Shown here in pieces: positions 43,828 to 55,417 of a stretch of DNA of 64,000 bases. The notes below the pieces were generated by a model. The model saw only the letters and a program-made list of their open reading frames with translations. It ran no database searches and was not told the origin of the DNA. Both the position numbers and the translations under genes were made by a program. This DNA is from Chamaea fasciata (lineage: Eukaryota; Chordata; Aves; Passeriformes; Sylviidae), in NCBI GenBank assembly GCA_029207755.1, contig JARCOQ010000017.1, forward strand, positions 8,072,945 to 8,136,944. The letters are read 5' to 3'. The stretch's first letter is position 1. Every line of letters starts with the position of its first letter.

Positions 43828-45025
43828 ATGGCCTCGCAGAACGCCGACCCCGCCGCCGTGTCCAGCGCAGCCGCCCGCAAAGCGACCGAGACCGGAGCCA
43901 CGGCGGCCCGCGGCGCGGTGGGAAAGAGGTGAGTGGAGCCGGGGCCGGGGTGAGGGTGGGGACTGCCCCGGTGAGCCGGCCGGTAACGTGCGCTTTCCCC
44001 GCAGGCTTCAGCAAGAATTGATGGCGCTGATGGTAAGTGGGGCCCCGGGGCCGAGTCGCGGTTTGGGGATCCTGAGACCAAGCCGGGGATTGGGGGTCCC
44101 AAAGGCACCCTGGGCTAAACTGGTGTGGGAGGTGTCTCGGGGTTTTCCGGGCCGCCCTGACGCGCTACCCCCGCAGATGTCCGGTGACAAAGGCATTTCT
44201 GCCTTCCCCGAGTCCGACAACCTCTTCAAGTGGATCGGGACCATTGACGGCGCCGCCGGGACGGTGAGAGGCGATATCCCTGTCTGGGCGGGACCTGATC
44301 CTGTCCCACCATCCTCCCTTCAGCTGAGGGTGGTCCTTGCCCTCCACTGCCCCTCTACCTCCTTTTTCCCCCCACCTCTGGGGCTATGGCCCTCCCTGAC
44401 TCCTGTGCCCCTCGACTCCCACCCCCAGGCCTACGAGGAACTGCGGTACAAGCTGTCACTGGAGTTCCCCAGCGGGTACCCCTACACAGCACCCACTGTG
44501 CGGTTCCTGACCCCCTGCTACCACCCCAACGTTGACACCCAGGGCAACATCTGCCTCGACATCCTCAAGGAGAAGTGGTCGGCGCTGTATGATGTCCGCA
44601 CCATCCTGCTCTCCATACAGAGCCTGCTGGCAGGTCGGTCTCGTGCACAAACTGCTGTGGAGTGCTGGGGGAAGGGGTGGTGGTGATGGTGGGGATCTCC
44701 AACCCAGATCAGGGCTCAAGGGTGTCCAGGTCATCCCCCACCAGCTGACCCAGCTACTGTTTTCAGAGCCGAACATCGAGAGCCCTCTGAACACACATGC
44801 CGCCGAGCTCTGGAAGAACCAAGTTGGTGAGTGCCTGAAGTAGAACCCTCCTGCCCCCTCCTCAGTGGGATGGGCAGCAGCACAGCCCCCAGTGCCTGTC
44901 TGGCCCCACAGCAGCCCTGGCCACTGCCTCAAGACTCTTGGCATCATACTCCCCCTCTCTCCTCAGCCTACAAGAAGTACGTGCGGGAGACGTACAACAA
45001 GCAGACCAAGAGCCAGGAGACCTGA
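43828..45025 (+). CDS. UBE2C: UBE2C (UbcH10), APC/C ubiquitin-conjugating enzyme E2 C
   Basis: Six exons: 43,828-43,928; 44,005-44,032; 44,177-44,263; 44,429-44,633; 44,767-44,826; 44,967-45,025. They give 179 residues, the same length as human UBE2C. The core motif [19 protein letters not shown] contains the active-site cysteine (about residue 114). The unstructured N-terminal extension (MASQN..) is the part through which the anaphase-promoting complex limits activity. Exon 3 holds [18 protein letters not shown]. The enzyme starts ubiquitin chains on mitotic substrates such as cyclin B and securin. AATAAA is at 45,136. It is flanked by DNTTIP1 and, after an unexpected RGS9BP-like gene, TNNC2. 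Confidence 0.96.
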
Positions 45026-45135
45026 CCATCACCACTGCCCCCCAACACACCCGCTCCCTCCCAGCCATCCCCCGCGTTCTGTATCATAGGCTGTTTTTAA
45101 ATTAATGTTGCAGTCCGAGCCACGGTTAATGTATA

Positions 45136-45141
45136 AATAAA
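45136..45141 (+). other. Polyadenylation signal of UBE2C
   Basis: AATAAA within GTATAAATAAATGC, 111 bases after the stop. Confidence 0.85.
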
Positions 45142-45438
45142 TGCACATTTATAACTTCTGTAGGGGATCCTGTGGCAGCCCTGGCATAGCCTGAGTGCCC
45201 AGAGACCCCTATGTGAGTGTGGGTGGGGAGGGTGGAAGGGACACTGACCCTTGTGGGATAACAGGAACTTTATCAGTATTTGAGGACTTGGAGTGATCCC
45301 ATTCCCTCTGCAGGGTGGGAGTAGCCCCCACCATCGCCTGCAAAGGCAGGGGTTGAGGACTGTAGGCGTATACAGGGCCTCTGTGTCCTGCTCTGTGACA
45401 GGGATACCACCTCTGCTGCTATCTCCTGCCCCCCTAGC

Positions 45439-46175
45439 TCAGAGCACCCCACAGCAGTACCCAGCACAGGGGCCTCCCCAGGCCACTCTCTCTCTGGTGC
45501 TGCTTCTCTCTGCCGGCTGTGCGGTCTCTGTGGCTTCCACTGTCCATGGTGGAATGTTGGCTCTGCTCTCCATCTCTACCAGCGTGGCCCTCACCTGCTC
45601 GATCTCCTCCTCCAAGCACTGAGTGGCTGGGGGCTGTGAGGGGCCCCCTCCTCGCCGGCTGGGCAGTCCCCAGCACCCCAGCCCAGTGCACAGCGGGGCA
45701 ACACCACCCCCTTGCATGGAGAAGAGCTGGCAGAGGTGCTGGGCTCTGTACAGGTCCTGCAGGAAGAGCTCCAGGGCGGAGAGGAAGAGCACCCACAGCC
45801 GCTCCAGCTCCTGCCGCTCCAGAGGGCTCGCCGGGGCCTGCCGCAGCCCCGCTAGCAGCACCCGCCGCAATCCTGTGGGATAGGCATGCTGAGCTGGGGT
45901 GGCCCTGGAGCCCCTCCTTGGCCCCAGTGAGGGTGCAAATGCTCCCCGTGGCTGCCGCCCAGTACAGCAGTTCCCTCCTTACCCACGCTGAGCTCACAGG
46001 CCTCTGCGCTCCTCCTGCATCGCTCCTCACGCAGCCGAGGGCTGTCACCGCTCCCCCCGAGCTGCAGCACCAGCTGCCGGTGTCCGGCCGTGGCCTTGCA
46101 GAGGGCAACCTGGGCTCTGGCACACGTCCCCACTGTCCCCCGCCCACGGCACGCATCCCTTCTGCCTGGTGCCAT
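45439..46175 (-). CDS. RGS9BP-like protein (R9AP/R7BP family)
   Basis: Two minus-strand exons, 46,175-45,983 and 45,872-45,439, joined in phase 1 and closing at 208 residues. The N-terminal part (LCKATAGHRQLVLQLGGSGDS, shown in part) matches the LNKTTACYHHLVLTVGGSADS-type start of RGS9BP. Later ERQELERLWVLFLSALELF and EEIEQVRATLVEMESRANIP-PWTVEA match the helical core that precedes the tail in RGS9BP. Family members anchor R7-type RGS proteins to membranes. RGS9BP ends in a transmembrane helix. This protein lacks one and ends CAGYCCGVL, a cysteine cluster that could be palmitoylated as in RGS7BP. In human the family members are on other chromosomes and nothing lies between UBE2C and TNNC2, so this looks like a third paralogue. 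Confidence 0.75.
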
Positions 46176-46179
46176 TACA

Positions 46180-46830
46180 CCCCGTGAAAACAGGGCAGGG
46201 TCAGGCTGCCCACGGTGGTCGCTGGCTCTCCAAGGGCCGCGACTGCTCTGTGCCACGGCGCTGTGCTGCGGGTTTGACCGGCTCTGAGCTGTGTCTGGGT
46301 CCAGTGGCCCCACCCACCCTGGCTGGGGACTGTACCCCGCCTCATCCCCCTGCTGTGCTCCACCCCAGCCGGTCCACAGGGAGCTGTGATGCACAGCGGG
46401 CTGGCACAGCCTCCTCAGAGAGAGAGAGAGAGACAAGTGTCACCTTTCCTCTATAGGGAGGGGGCTGCTCTCGCCCTTCCACCTTATAGCCAGGTCCTCT
46501 GCGTGGGAGATGTGGGTCCCAGTGTGGGGCAGGCAGAGCTGTTTAGAGCTCCTGTGGTTCCACAGTGCTGCCCTGGTGGAGGACCCTCGGGGCCAGGGCC
46601 GTGCTCCTTCACCCTCTGGCGTGTGAACGAGCTGCTCTGTATGGAAACTCTGAGCTCAGCACTGGCACCTACCCAAGAGTCCGTGGGAACCGCAACTCTG
46701 GGCTGTCCCTGCAACACTGCTCTGTGGTGTGAGCCCGCCCACGTTCCCTCCCTGGGGAACAGAGCAGGGACACAGTGCCACAGCCCCCTCCCCATGCACC
46801 CCCAGTGAAATCCTGCACCAGCAGCTCAAG
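46180..46830. other. Intergenic, no gene seen
   Basis: Between the RGS9BP-like start and the TNNC2 3' end. A short GA run (AGAGAGAGAGAGAGA) lies at about 46,418-46,433. Nothing else is recognised. Confidence 0.5.
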
Positions 46831-46838
46831 CCTTTCCT

Positions 46839-46844
46839 CTTTAA
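46839..46844 (-). other. Probable polyadenylation signal of TNNC2
   Basis: ATTAAA on the minus strand (TTTAAT on plus), about 200 bases after the TNNC2 stop codon. Confidence 0.6.
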
Positions 46845-47039
46845 TTGAGGCTGAATCCAAAGCCAGAGGTGACAGATGGGAGGAAAAGCTCAGCCGCCGG
46901 TGGTGAGAGGAGACTGAGACCCTGGCACAGAGCAAGGTCCCAGCCAGTGCTGAGAGCCAGATGCTGTGGAACTGCTGCTCCCTGGACAGCAGGGGAGCAG
47001 GGCTGGGCACAGCAGCCGGCCCGAGGAATGTCTGGTCCT

Positions 47040-48590
47040 TTACTGCACACCCTCCATCATCTTCAGGAACTCTGCAAGACAGCAGCAGCCTCAGCCCATC
47101 GCCCTTCCTGGGTGCACAACATGGGTGCTTGGCTGGGGCCATTGCTCACCATCAAAGTCGATGCGACCATCATTGTTCTTGTCTGAGTCCTTCATCATGT
47201 CCTCTATGTCCTCATCAGTGACAGGCTCCCCAGTGGCTCTCAGGATCTCACCCAGCTCCTCAATGTCAATGAACCCATCGGCGTTCCTGCAGGAGGGTGA
47301 GGGAGGGATGGGACCTCACTTGCCCCCACAGACAGGATGAGCCACTTTCCCCCCACACTCACCGGTCAAAGATGCGGAAGCAGTTGGCCAACTCCTCCTC
47401 AGACTTGCCTTTGGCATCCTCTTTCATCTGGCGCACCATCATGACCAGGAACTCCTCAAAGTCGATGGTGCCGCTGCCTGTGGGGAGGAAGCCAAGCATG
47501 GGTCAGGCTGCCTGCCCAGGGTCTAGTACCCACCCCTGCCACCAACCATGAAGGCCTGCTCACCATCCTCGTCCACCTCCTCAATGATGGCGTCCAGCTC
47601 CTCTTTGGTGGGGTTCTGGCCCAGCATTCTCATCACCGTCCCCAGCTCCTTAGTGCTGATATCTCCACCGCCATCAGCATCAAACATGTCGAAGGCGGCT
47701 TTGAACTCTGTGAAGGGAAAGGTCAGGTCTCTGTGCAGTGGGGCAGAGCCAGGCCCTGCACCATGGCCCTCTCAGGCTCTGTTCCTGCCATCCCCACACT
47801 CACCCGCAATCATCTCCTCACTGAGGAAGGCACGGGCTTCTGCCTGCTGGTCCGTCTGCAAGGCAAGGGAGAAGGGTCACTGTGCCACCCGTATCAGGCC
47901 AGAGACCCCTCACACAGCATCGCCCAACATGGGAAGAGCCTCTGCCCTGCTGCAGGATGATCCTGTGCTGGCATAAGCCACAGACACCAGGAACCTCTAT
48001 AGTTTGGATGCCTTCCAGGCATCCATAAGCATGATGGGCTGCAGGGAGCTGCCTGCCCAAGTCCCCCACTCTCTGGGGGGCTCCATTGTGCAGGGGTCAT
48101 GGTCCCTGTGTGCAGCCTTGGCATCCTGGGCATGCAGTGCTATTTTTGGAATCTCCTCAGCTCCCCTTGTAGGGATGGATGAGGCTACAGTCGTGGCACC
48201 TGTCAACCCCGATCAAGTTTCTCCTGGAGGCGCAGGCCAGCCATGGAGCCAGCAGCGACACTATGTCGCATGACCCAGCACTCGGCTTTCAGCCACCCCC
48301 TGCCACCGCTGCCTCTGTGCAGCTCGGAGCTCCAAACAGGGCTGAGATGGTGTCCCTGGGAACCTGCACCCCCTCAGCAGCCACACAGTCACCCTCAGAT
48401 CTGTCCTGCAGGGACCCTGCACCACCCCACTGCTTCCCTGCCCTCACCGCCATGGCCAGCCCAGCACTGGGGACCACATCCCTATGCCCTCTGCAGAGGC
48501 ACCTCCACAGCCCAGATCCCTCTGGTGCCTCCTGCCCAGTCACATCCTGTCCATGGCACACAGCACACAGCACACAGGAGTGCTTACCAT
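47040..48590 (-). CDS. TNNC2: TNNC2, fast skeletal muscle troponin C
   Basis: Six minus-strand exons: 48,590-48,588 (the ATG alone, with donor GTAAGC), 47,855-47,804, 47,707-47,564, 47,477-47,363, 47,286-47,150 and 47,071-47,040. They give 160 residues, as in mammals. Four EF-hand loops are intact: [36 protein letters not shown] and [12 protein letters not shown], so both calcium-specific N-lobe sites typical of the fast isoform are present. The end is KMMEGVQ. It is the calcium sensor of the thin filament in fast muscle. A first coding exon holding only the initiator Met is the known structure of this gene, which supports the start choice. The order UBE2C-TNNC2-SNX21 is conserved with human. 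Confidence 0.95.
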
Positions 48591-48955
48591 CTTGGGAGTT
48601 TATGGTGCTTCCCACCCCCAAAGAATCACCAGCTCCCGCAGCAGGAACTCCCAGAAGCTTCGTGATGCCCCTGGCACTCCAATTTGTAGTGTCTCCTCTG
48701 TGGGATGTGCCTTCAGCTACTGCCCCCTGGCCCCCTCAGCCTATCAGCGCTCTGGCAGCACCCAGCCCCTCTCACTGGCACCTGGTGCCTTTACCTAATT
48801 TAGCCAGAGCATTATTGGCCAAGGGCTGGGATTAACGTGGGGATGAGGCTGGGATGGAAATTCAAGCCCTTCAGAAGGAAGACCAAAGTTGTGGCAGGAG
48901 CGCAGCTCTGCCCACCCCCAACACCCCCATGCAAGGCAACTCAGCAATGAGGGGG

Positions 48956-48965
48956 TTAAAAATAG
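48956..48965. promoter_or_regulatory. MEF2 site upstream of TNNC2
   Basis: TTAAAAATAG matches the MEF2 consensus YTAWWWWTAR exactly. It lies about 365 bases upstream of the TNNC2 ATG. The same decamer occurs just upstream of NEURL2. Confidence 0.55.
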
Positions 48966-48969
48966 CCCT

Positions 48970-50540
48970 CGAGCCATCAGCATCACTCGGTAAGGGGAAC
49001 AGGGTCCCCCCTGTGCAAGGGGCATAGACTATCACCAACTGGCTTTTGAAACTGCAACTCTTCCTGGGCCAAGCTCCCAATACCAAGCTGGTATTTTCCC
49101 CAGTGCAGTGTCCCCTCTTGCACCCCCATTTTCTGCTCCAGGGGGCCCAGGCAGAGCAGTGCTGCAGCCCCCTGCCCCAGAAAAAGAAAGGGTCCCCAGT
49201 GGGGCCTGAGGCACAAAGCCCCTGGAGAGATTTGAAGCGTGAGCCCCATGGTTTGGGGTCCCCCGTGATGTTGGCACCTGTTTCCGGAAATGGGTCCATC
49301 TTTTCGTGCTTCTGAGGAGTGGGAATTATGCCCGGTGCCTCCTCGAAGTCTTAGTTCTCACACTCGCAGCTCATGCCAGCCACTGCTGCCAGGACTGGCT
49401 GGGGCTGGTGGCTCTGGAGATGCACTGGCCCATGCCCTGTGGCACTGGGAGCCTCAGGGCTACCGTGGGGTCAGGGTGACAGATCCCTGTCCCATAAAGT
49501 CCCAGTGCCAGGGACACCCAAGGGTTTTCTGGCTCCTGGTTTTGCTGGGACCCCCATTCACCAGGTGGGAACTGGGAACCAGTCCAGCCCCTAGTGCATC
49601 CCACCCTGCCCAGGGAAGGTCAGGGGTCCCATCTGAGCCCGGGTGGGGTGCAGGGTGCTGGAACAGGGTGCAGTAAGCAAGCAATGGACAGAGCGATGGC
49701 AGCAGCTGGGCTGGTTCCTCGATATTTATAGACATTCCCAAGGAAGCCATGAGGAGTGAGCAGGCAGGCACTAAAAAAGGCTGGGCAAGTGCTGGGGGTG
49801 CAGCCTGGCCATGGGGCGCATGGTGGGGCCGACTGAGGCCAGGGTGGCAGGGTGCCAAGGTGGCCCGGGGGACATCCCAGTGGGAGCAGAAGCCTGAGTC
49901 TGGGGTACCAGGAAAGAGGGGTGTTGGGGAACCTGGCTGTCAGGGCACAGTGGTGCCAGGGTATTGGGGTATCAAGACCCTGGGACACCACAGCGCTCGA
50001 GCACCAGAGTGTGGAGCTCCTGTGGCCTCAGGGCAGACATCCAGGGCTCGGCCCGGTCGGAACATCCCGGACAGGGAAGAGCCGAGACCGGGAAGGGCGG
50101 GTCGGTTCTTAGGCAGGGGCTGCGGACAGCGCCGGGCTAAGCCCTGACCCTGATCCGAGAGTCCCGGGCGGTTCTGCGGGGACCGATCCCGATCTCGGCC
50201 GTGCCGGGCAGTGCCGGGAGAGCCGATGCCGATAGTGCCGGACGGCGCCGCAGGGGCTGATCCCGATCCCGGCCGTGCCGGGCGGTGCCGGCTCCGCCGC
50301 CCCGATCCGGGTTCCCGGCGGAGGCGGAGCCGCGCAGGGAGGATCCCGGGACGAGCCGTGGCTGAGCGGCCATCGCTCGGCACCACCCGGCTCGGCTCGG
50401 CCCGGCCCGGGGCAGCGCGGACGGACCGGGGCGGAGCCAGCACCGGGAGGGTGTCCCGGGGCCGGGCTGTCCCCGCGCGGACCCGTGCCGCGGTGGGCAG
50501 CCCCCGGCCCCGCCGTGTCGCGGTGCCGGCCCGGACCCCC
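48970..50540. other. Intergenic between TNNC2 and SNX21
   Basis: No gene is recognised. On the minus strand near 49,721-49,731 TCTATAAATATC is TATA-like and close to a MEF2 site, with a CAGCTG E-box near 49,701. It could be a distal TNNC2 muscle promoter or enhancer. From about 50,040 the sequence becomes a CpG island leading into SNX21. Confidence 0.45.
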
Positions 50541-50548
50541 CGGCAGCG

Positions 50549-52068
50549 ATGGCCGCCCGCATCCTGCACCGGCTGCGGCACGCGCTGGCGGGCGAGGGCG
50601 GCCGGGAGGAGCCGGCGGGCGGCGGCGGCGAGGCCGAGGACTGCCCGGAGAGCTCGGAGCTGGAGGACGACACCGAGGGGCTGTCGACGCGCCTCAGCGG
50701 CACCCTGAGTTTCACCAGCCACGAAGACGAGGAGGAAGAGGAGGAGGAAGGGGACGGAGCTAGCGAGGAGCTGGAGGAGCCGCCGCAGTCGCCGGGGGCG
50801 GCAGCAGGCGCGGAGGACGGAGGCAGGTGTTGGGGTGGTGAGCTGGGGGGACTGGGGTGACTCCAGGGACACTCATGCGATGGTGGCGTCCGGCAGAGCC
50901 CTGTCCCCACGGAGGGCACTGACACCCCTCTCCCGGCACAGAGTGGGTCTCTGCGGCGGAGCGTCCCGGCGGCAGCCTGCTGACCCGGCAGCTGCAGGAG
51001 CTGTGGCGGAGGTCGCGGGGCAGCCTGGCACCGCAGCGGCTGCTCTTCGAGGTCACCAGTGCCAGCGTGGTCAGCGAGCGCTCTTCCAAGTACGTGGTGA
51101 GTGAGCCCGGCGCGGCTGGGCGGGCATGGGGTGGGTACCAGTCCTGCTTTCCCCGGGGCAGGGATCCCACGGAGCTGCCGCTTATTTTTTTCTCTTTCCC
51201 CGTGCTGCTCGGATGGTGCTGGCGGCTCAGATGAGCCTCAGGTAACTATTGCTGATGGGTGCTGTGGCTGCAGCAGCCCAGTCCACTCCCTTCTGTCTGG
51301 AGAAACTCCCCCAGCCCCTTTGTGACCACACACCCCACTGTGGCAGTGCTGGAGCAACGTGACCACACCACTGCCTGACACCTGCCTCCCCTGCAGCTCT
51401 ACACCATCTACCTGATCCGCTCTGGCCAGTTTGACAAGGCCCCTGCCACCATTGCCCGGCGGTACTCGGACTTTGAGCAGCTGAACCGTCGCCTGCGCTG
51501 CCGTTTCAGCTGCGACATGGCCAGCGTTGCCTTCCCCAGGAAGAGACTGCGCCGGAACTTCACTGCTGAGACCATTGCAAAGCGGAGCCGAGCCTTTGAA
51601 CAGTTCCTGTCCCACCTGCACTCCATCGATGAGATCCGCCGCTCTTCTGAGTTCCTCGAGTTCTTCTTCCTGCCGGACCTGCAGGCCGCACAGCGCCTGA
51701 CCTGCACTGGCATGTACCGCGAGGCCCTGGCCACCTGGGCCAATGCCTACCGGCTGCAGGACCGGCTGGGGGTCTGCAGCTCTGGCCGCTTCCTGCTGAC
51801 ACTGGCTGGGCTGGCCGTCTGCCACCAGGAGCTGGACCAGCTCAGTGAGGCCCATGGCTGCTGCGAGCAGGCGCTGCAGCTGCTGGAGGCCCAGGGCAGC
51901 CACCCACTCCTGGGACCCTTCCTGCAGGCCCACATCCACCTGGCCTGGAAGGTGGGTAAGGACAAGCGGCACTCGGAGGCACGGCTGCAGGACCTGCGGG
52001 AATCTGGGCTGCTCCTGCAGCAGCAGCCTTCCCTGAAGGAATGCCTGATCAAGGAGCCTCTGGAATGA
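50549..52068 (+). CDS. SNX21: SNX21, sorting nexin 21
   Basis: Three exons, 50,549-50,837, 50,942-51,096 and 51,397-52,068, close at 371 residues (human 373). The N-terminus MAARILHRLRHALAG and the acidic tract after LSGTLSFTSHEDEEE are typical of SNX21. The PX domain follows (APQRLLFEVTSASVV, ARRYSDFEQLNRRL, FPRKRLRRNFTAETIA). Then comes the C-terminal TPR-like PXB domain (LTCTGMYREALATWANAY, LLTLAGLAVCHQELDQ). The protein binds phosphoinositides on endosomes; SNX20 and SNX21 form their own subfamily. The donor after exon 1 was chosen at 50,838 because only that one gives the phase needed to read EWVSAAERP. The start lies in a strong CpG island and AATAAA is at 52,460. Confidence 0.94.
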
Positions 52069-52459
52069 GCTGCCTGTGCCCACATGGGTGGGAGGGCAAG
52101 GGCTGTTGGGGGCTCACACCTGTGGCAGCTGGGAATGGTGAGGGCAATGCCGTGGGTGGCAGTGGGGCAGGGGAGCAGCACCGCAGTCACACAGGCAGCA
52201 CAGCCCATGCCTGGAGCTGCCTCCTGAATGCACTTTCTCTGTGGTTAGTCTGACTTGCAGGGCAGGGGACTCATGGGGGTCCACCACCCACACTGGTGCT
52301 GCCAGAAGCTGCTCCCCCTCTCCAGGGGATCCTGGAGTGGCTGAAACTTTAGCTGTGATGTATTGGCACCTTGCAAGGGAACAGGAAAGCTTCTGGCAGG
52401 GTCCAGGGCTCTTGCCGGGAACTTCCCATAAAACTTACACAATAGAAAGGACTTTATTA

Positions 52460-52465
52460 AATAAA
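52460..52465 (+). other. Polyadenylation signal of SNX21
   Basis: AATAAA within ATTAAATAAAGTC. The interval to the ACOT8 poly(A) signal (52,858) shows no gene. Confidence 0.75.
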
Positions 52466-52857
52466 GTCTAGGCAGGAAGAAGAGCAAGGTGCTTGCTGTG
52501 TCTGTTCAGCCCCACTTCCCCAGGGCACCATCAGTGGGAGGCCTCAAGCCTCCACACAGAGGTGGGAGCTGCTTCATCCCCTTCTTCCGGCTCCCAGCTG
52601 GGCCCAAGCCCAGTCCTGGGGAGGAGCCCAGGGATAACAGAAGCAGCAACTGAGGAGCCAGGCACAAGCAGTGCAGAAGTGAGAAGAGGAAGCAACATGT
52701 GCCAAAGTAGCACCTTCCCCTCCTGTGACCCAGCCTGCTATGGGGGCAGAACTGATCCTGGTATTGTGTTCCTGGCACTGCCTGCATTCAGGCAAGCACA
52801 GTCACGGGTCCAAAGGGACAAACTCCAGGGACATAGTCCAGCTCTTCACCCAACGGC

Positions 52858-52863
52858 TTTATT
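52858..52863 (-). other. Polyadenylation signal of ACOT8
   Basis: TTTATT on the plus strand, that is AATAAA on the minus strand, about 225 bases after the ACOT8 stop. ACOT8 and SNX21 are convergent with tails about 400 bases apart. Confidence 0.75.
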
Positions 52864-53088
52864 TTAAAGTGGGTGAAGGATAGCTGATGGCAGCATGCGG
52901 TTACATGCTGTGCAGCTAGCAGCTGGTTGCAGTGATGCTCTCTTGGCCACTGTTGCAGACACCTCTGGCACCGGGACTTCCTGCAGTTCTTGGTCCCACC
53001 TGGTCTTCCTGTTCCTGTTCAGATCCTGTCTTGATCACAGGGTCCCTCCCTTGGCATGCCTGAGCCCCAGTCTATAGGGTCTCCTCAG

Positions 53089-55057
53089 CTAGAGCTTGCT
53101 CTGGTTCGGTGTCTGTTCCACCCTGATGACACCTTCCTGTGCGCAGGTGACAGCCAGGACCCCATCCCTGCGCCACAGCCGTCCCTGCACCAAGCCCCGG
53201 CACCCACCTGCAGAGAGGGACTGTCAGGCTGCAGCCCACTTGCCCCCAGGATGGGCAGGGCTGGCCTTGGCCATGAAGGTCTCCCAAAAACACACGAAGG
53301 ACTTACCAGCCCAAGGGCTCTCACACTCGTACAGCATCCAGTGGTCAGCTCTGAAGGGCGCATGGAACCACATGGAGTGGTCAAGGGACACCATGAACTT
53401 GATGCGGTACTGCCGGTGTGGGAGCAGGGCCGTGCCCAGGAAGGCGTAGTCAGAGATGTAGGCAGCCACACAGCAGTGCACCTTCATGTCAGTCTCCCCT
53501 GCAGAGCAACCAGTGCTGCCCATCCCACGGGAGCCTGTGGGACATGCCTGGGGCGCAGCACAAGACAGAGTCCCAGGGGCTCGGCTGCCCTGGAGCCAGC
53601 TGCCAAGCACAGCTGAGATTGTTCCAGACTTTGCCCTTTGCCATGCCATGCCGCAGCATGGCTCATGGCACAACCTCTGCACCCACACCTTTATTACAGC
53701 CTTGAAGTGCCCAGGCTGAGGCGCAGGCAGCCCCCTAATCACAGCCCTCCCAGCCCACTCTGTCACACCAGTGCTCCACGGTGTGAGCTCACGCTTAAGC
53801 TCCTGGATTGGGAGGGACCTGGACCCAGCAGGACCCACCTATGTAGCCTCGTGCTCGCACCCAGAAGAGCTGCTTCGGCTCCTGTGGCTCTGAGCCGAAT
53901 ATATCTGGTGGGTTCACGGGTTTAATCTCAATCGGCACATCTTGAGCCTGGATCTTGGTGAGATGCTTCCTGTATCCCTCAGCCAGATTAGGATTCCTGC
54001 AGCCCAGCACACAGAAGTGAGGTTAATGCCACACAGGCAGGTTGGAACATTCTACTGGCAGCAGCTCCAGCCCAGGGAGCCAGGGGCACACATAAAGACA
54101 AGATGGGCACAGCTCCTGTCGTGTCCCGCTCTTCAGTTCTCCTCCCAGGCACATTTGAGAACTCCTCAGACAGTCCCCTCCCACAGCTCCCTATGCCCCA
54201 GGCAGGGAGGGGCAAAGCCGGTGTGTCCCTTCCACGCCACTCACTGCAGGAACTTCTGGATGAGCTCGTCCTGTGTCATCAGCTCCTCGGGGGGTGGCAC
54301 GGTCGGCATGGTGAACTGGTGCTGCACTGGGCTTTCCTGGGAGAGCTGGAAGGAGGCCTGGCAGATGAAGATCGGCTTTCCATGCTGGATGGCCTTTACG
54401 GAGCGAACAGAGAAACTCTTCCCTGTACGGGTCCGCTCCACCTCGTACAGCACCGGCACCTTGGGGTCCCCTGGGACAGTAAAGGGACGTTCTGCTGCTG
54501 GGCCACAGCGCACCACGCACAGACGAAACCTGCGCTGCAGGGGCCGAGCCCGGCAGTGCCACCCACACCCTCCCTGTTTTGCCGAGACCGGGATGACGGC
54601 GCCTCCTCACTCCTGCAAACTTCCCTAGCGTCCCAGCCGCTGCCGGGCCCCTCCCGAGCCCCTGCACCCCGTCCCCGCTGCCCGGTTCCCCGGTTCCTCG
54701 GGCGCACCTGTCCGCACGAAGTAGCAGTGCAGCGAGTGCACCTGCTCGTCGCGGCTCACGGCATGGGCTGCCGCCACCAGCGCCTGCCCCACGATCTGCC
54801 CGCCGAAGAGGCGCTGCGTGGCGGGCACCCAGTGGTGCCGGCCCCTGCGGGGAGAAGGCGGCCGCAGTGAGGGAGGCTGCGGAGGAGGAGGCGGCCCGGT
54901 CACGCTGCCCCGGCGTCCACGCTCACCTGAAGAGGTCGACCTCCAGCCGCTCCAGGTTCAGCACGCTGGTGATCAGCACGCTACGCAGGTCCCCGGGCGG
55001 GGGCGGCCCGGATCCCGGCCCCGCTCCAGCCCCGCCGGCGCCGCCCGGATCCCCCAT
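53089..55057 (-). CDS. ACOT8: ACOT8, peroxisomal acyl-CoA thioesterase 8
   Basis: Six minus-strand exons: 55,057-54,927; 54,844-54,708; 54,470-54,245; 53,996-53,839; 53,498-53,307; 53,207-53,089. The frame closes at 320 residues (human 319). Recognisable segments are PPGDLRSVLITSVLNLE, RLFGGQIVGQALVAAA, HSLHCYFVRTG, VQHGKPIF-type AIQHGKPIFICQASF, FWVRARGYIG, MVSLDHSMWFHAPFRADHW and ACOT-type GRLWRRDGVLAVTCAQEGV. The protein ends in SKL, a perfect peroxisomal targeting signal. It hydrolyses acyl-CoA, including bile-acid and dicarboxylic CoA esters, with a double hotdog fold of the TesB type. The start used (MGDPGG) matches mammalian spacing; an upstream in-frame ATG at 55,144 would add 29 residues and is less likely. 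Confidence 0.95.
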
Positions 55058-55059
55058 CA

Positions 55060-55260
55060 CCTCCGTGACCTGGGACCGGCGCCGCGACGCGACCAGCACG
55101 GCGGACCAGGAAGCACCGCCCAGCCGCGGGGCAAAGACCGTCATGTGATTGGGTGGTAGAGCCGTCAGTCACCCTTTTCTTGTCAAGAGACTCTGGGATG
55201 GTTGGTTAGTCTCCTGTCAATCGGGAGAAGACGGCGCTAATTGGTCAAGATCAGGGTGCG
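55060..55260. promoter_or_regulatory. CpG-rich, probably bidirectional promoter of ACOT8
   Basis: The ACOT8 start and the exon at 55,418 on the other strand are about 360 bases apart. Between them lie two ATTGG (inverted CCAAT) boxes, in GTGATTGGGTGG near 55,148 and CTAATTGGTCAAG near 55,240. No TATA box is seen. Confidence 0.5.
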
Positions 55261-55350
55261 GGCGGTGCCCGGCTGGTTTAACGGGGATGGCGGGGTGGGC
55301 TTGGGGCAGTCCTGGGGGCGCGGAGCCGACGGCTGGGCGGAGAGCGTCCG

Positions 55351-55410
55351 GGCGTCCCCCCGCGTCCCCCCGCGTCCCCCCGCGTCCCCCCGCGTCCCCC
55401 CGCGTCCCCC
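55351..55410. repeat. Six-copy 10-bp minisatellite (GCGTCCCCCC)
   Basis: Six near-perfect copies of a ten-base unit run head to tail and end eight bases before an ATG. Each unit carries one CpG. The array lies in the probable 5' untranslated region of the plus-strand transcript and may vary between individuals. Confidence 0.9.
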
Positions 55411-55417
55411 CCTCGCC

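Noticed and set aside
55058..55144. N-terminal extension of ACOT8 from an ATG at 55,144
   Set aside because: It adds 29 residues not seen in mammalian ACOT8 and overlaps the probable promoter; MGDPGG at 55,057 fits the family length.
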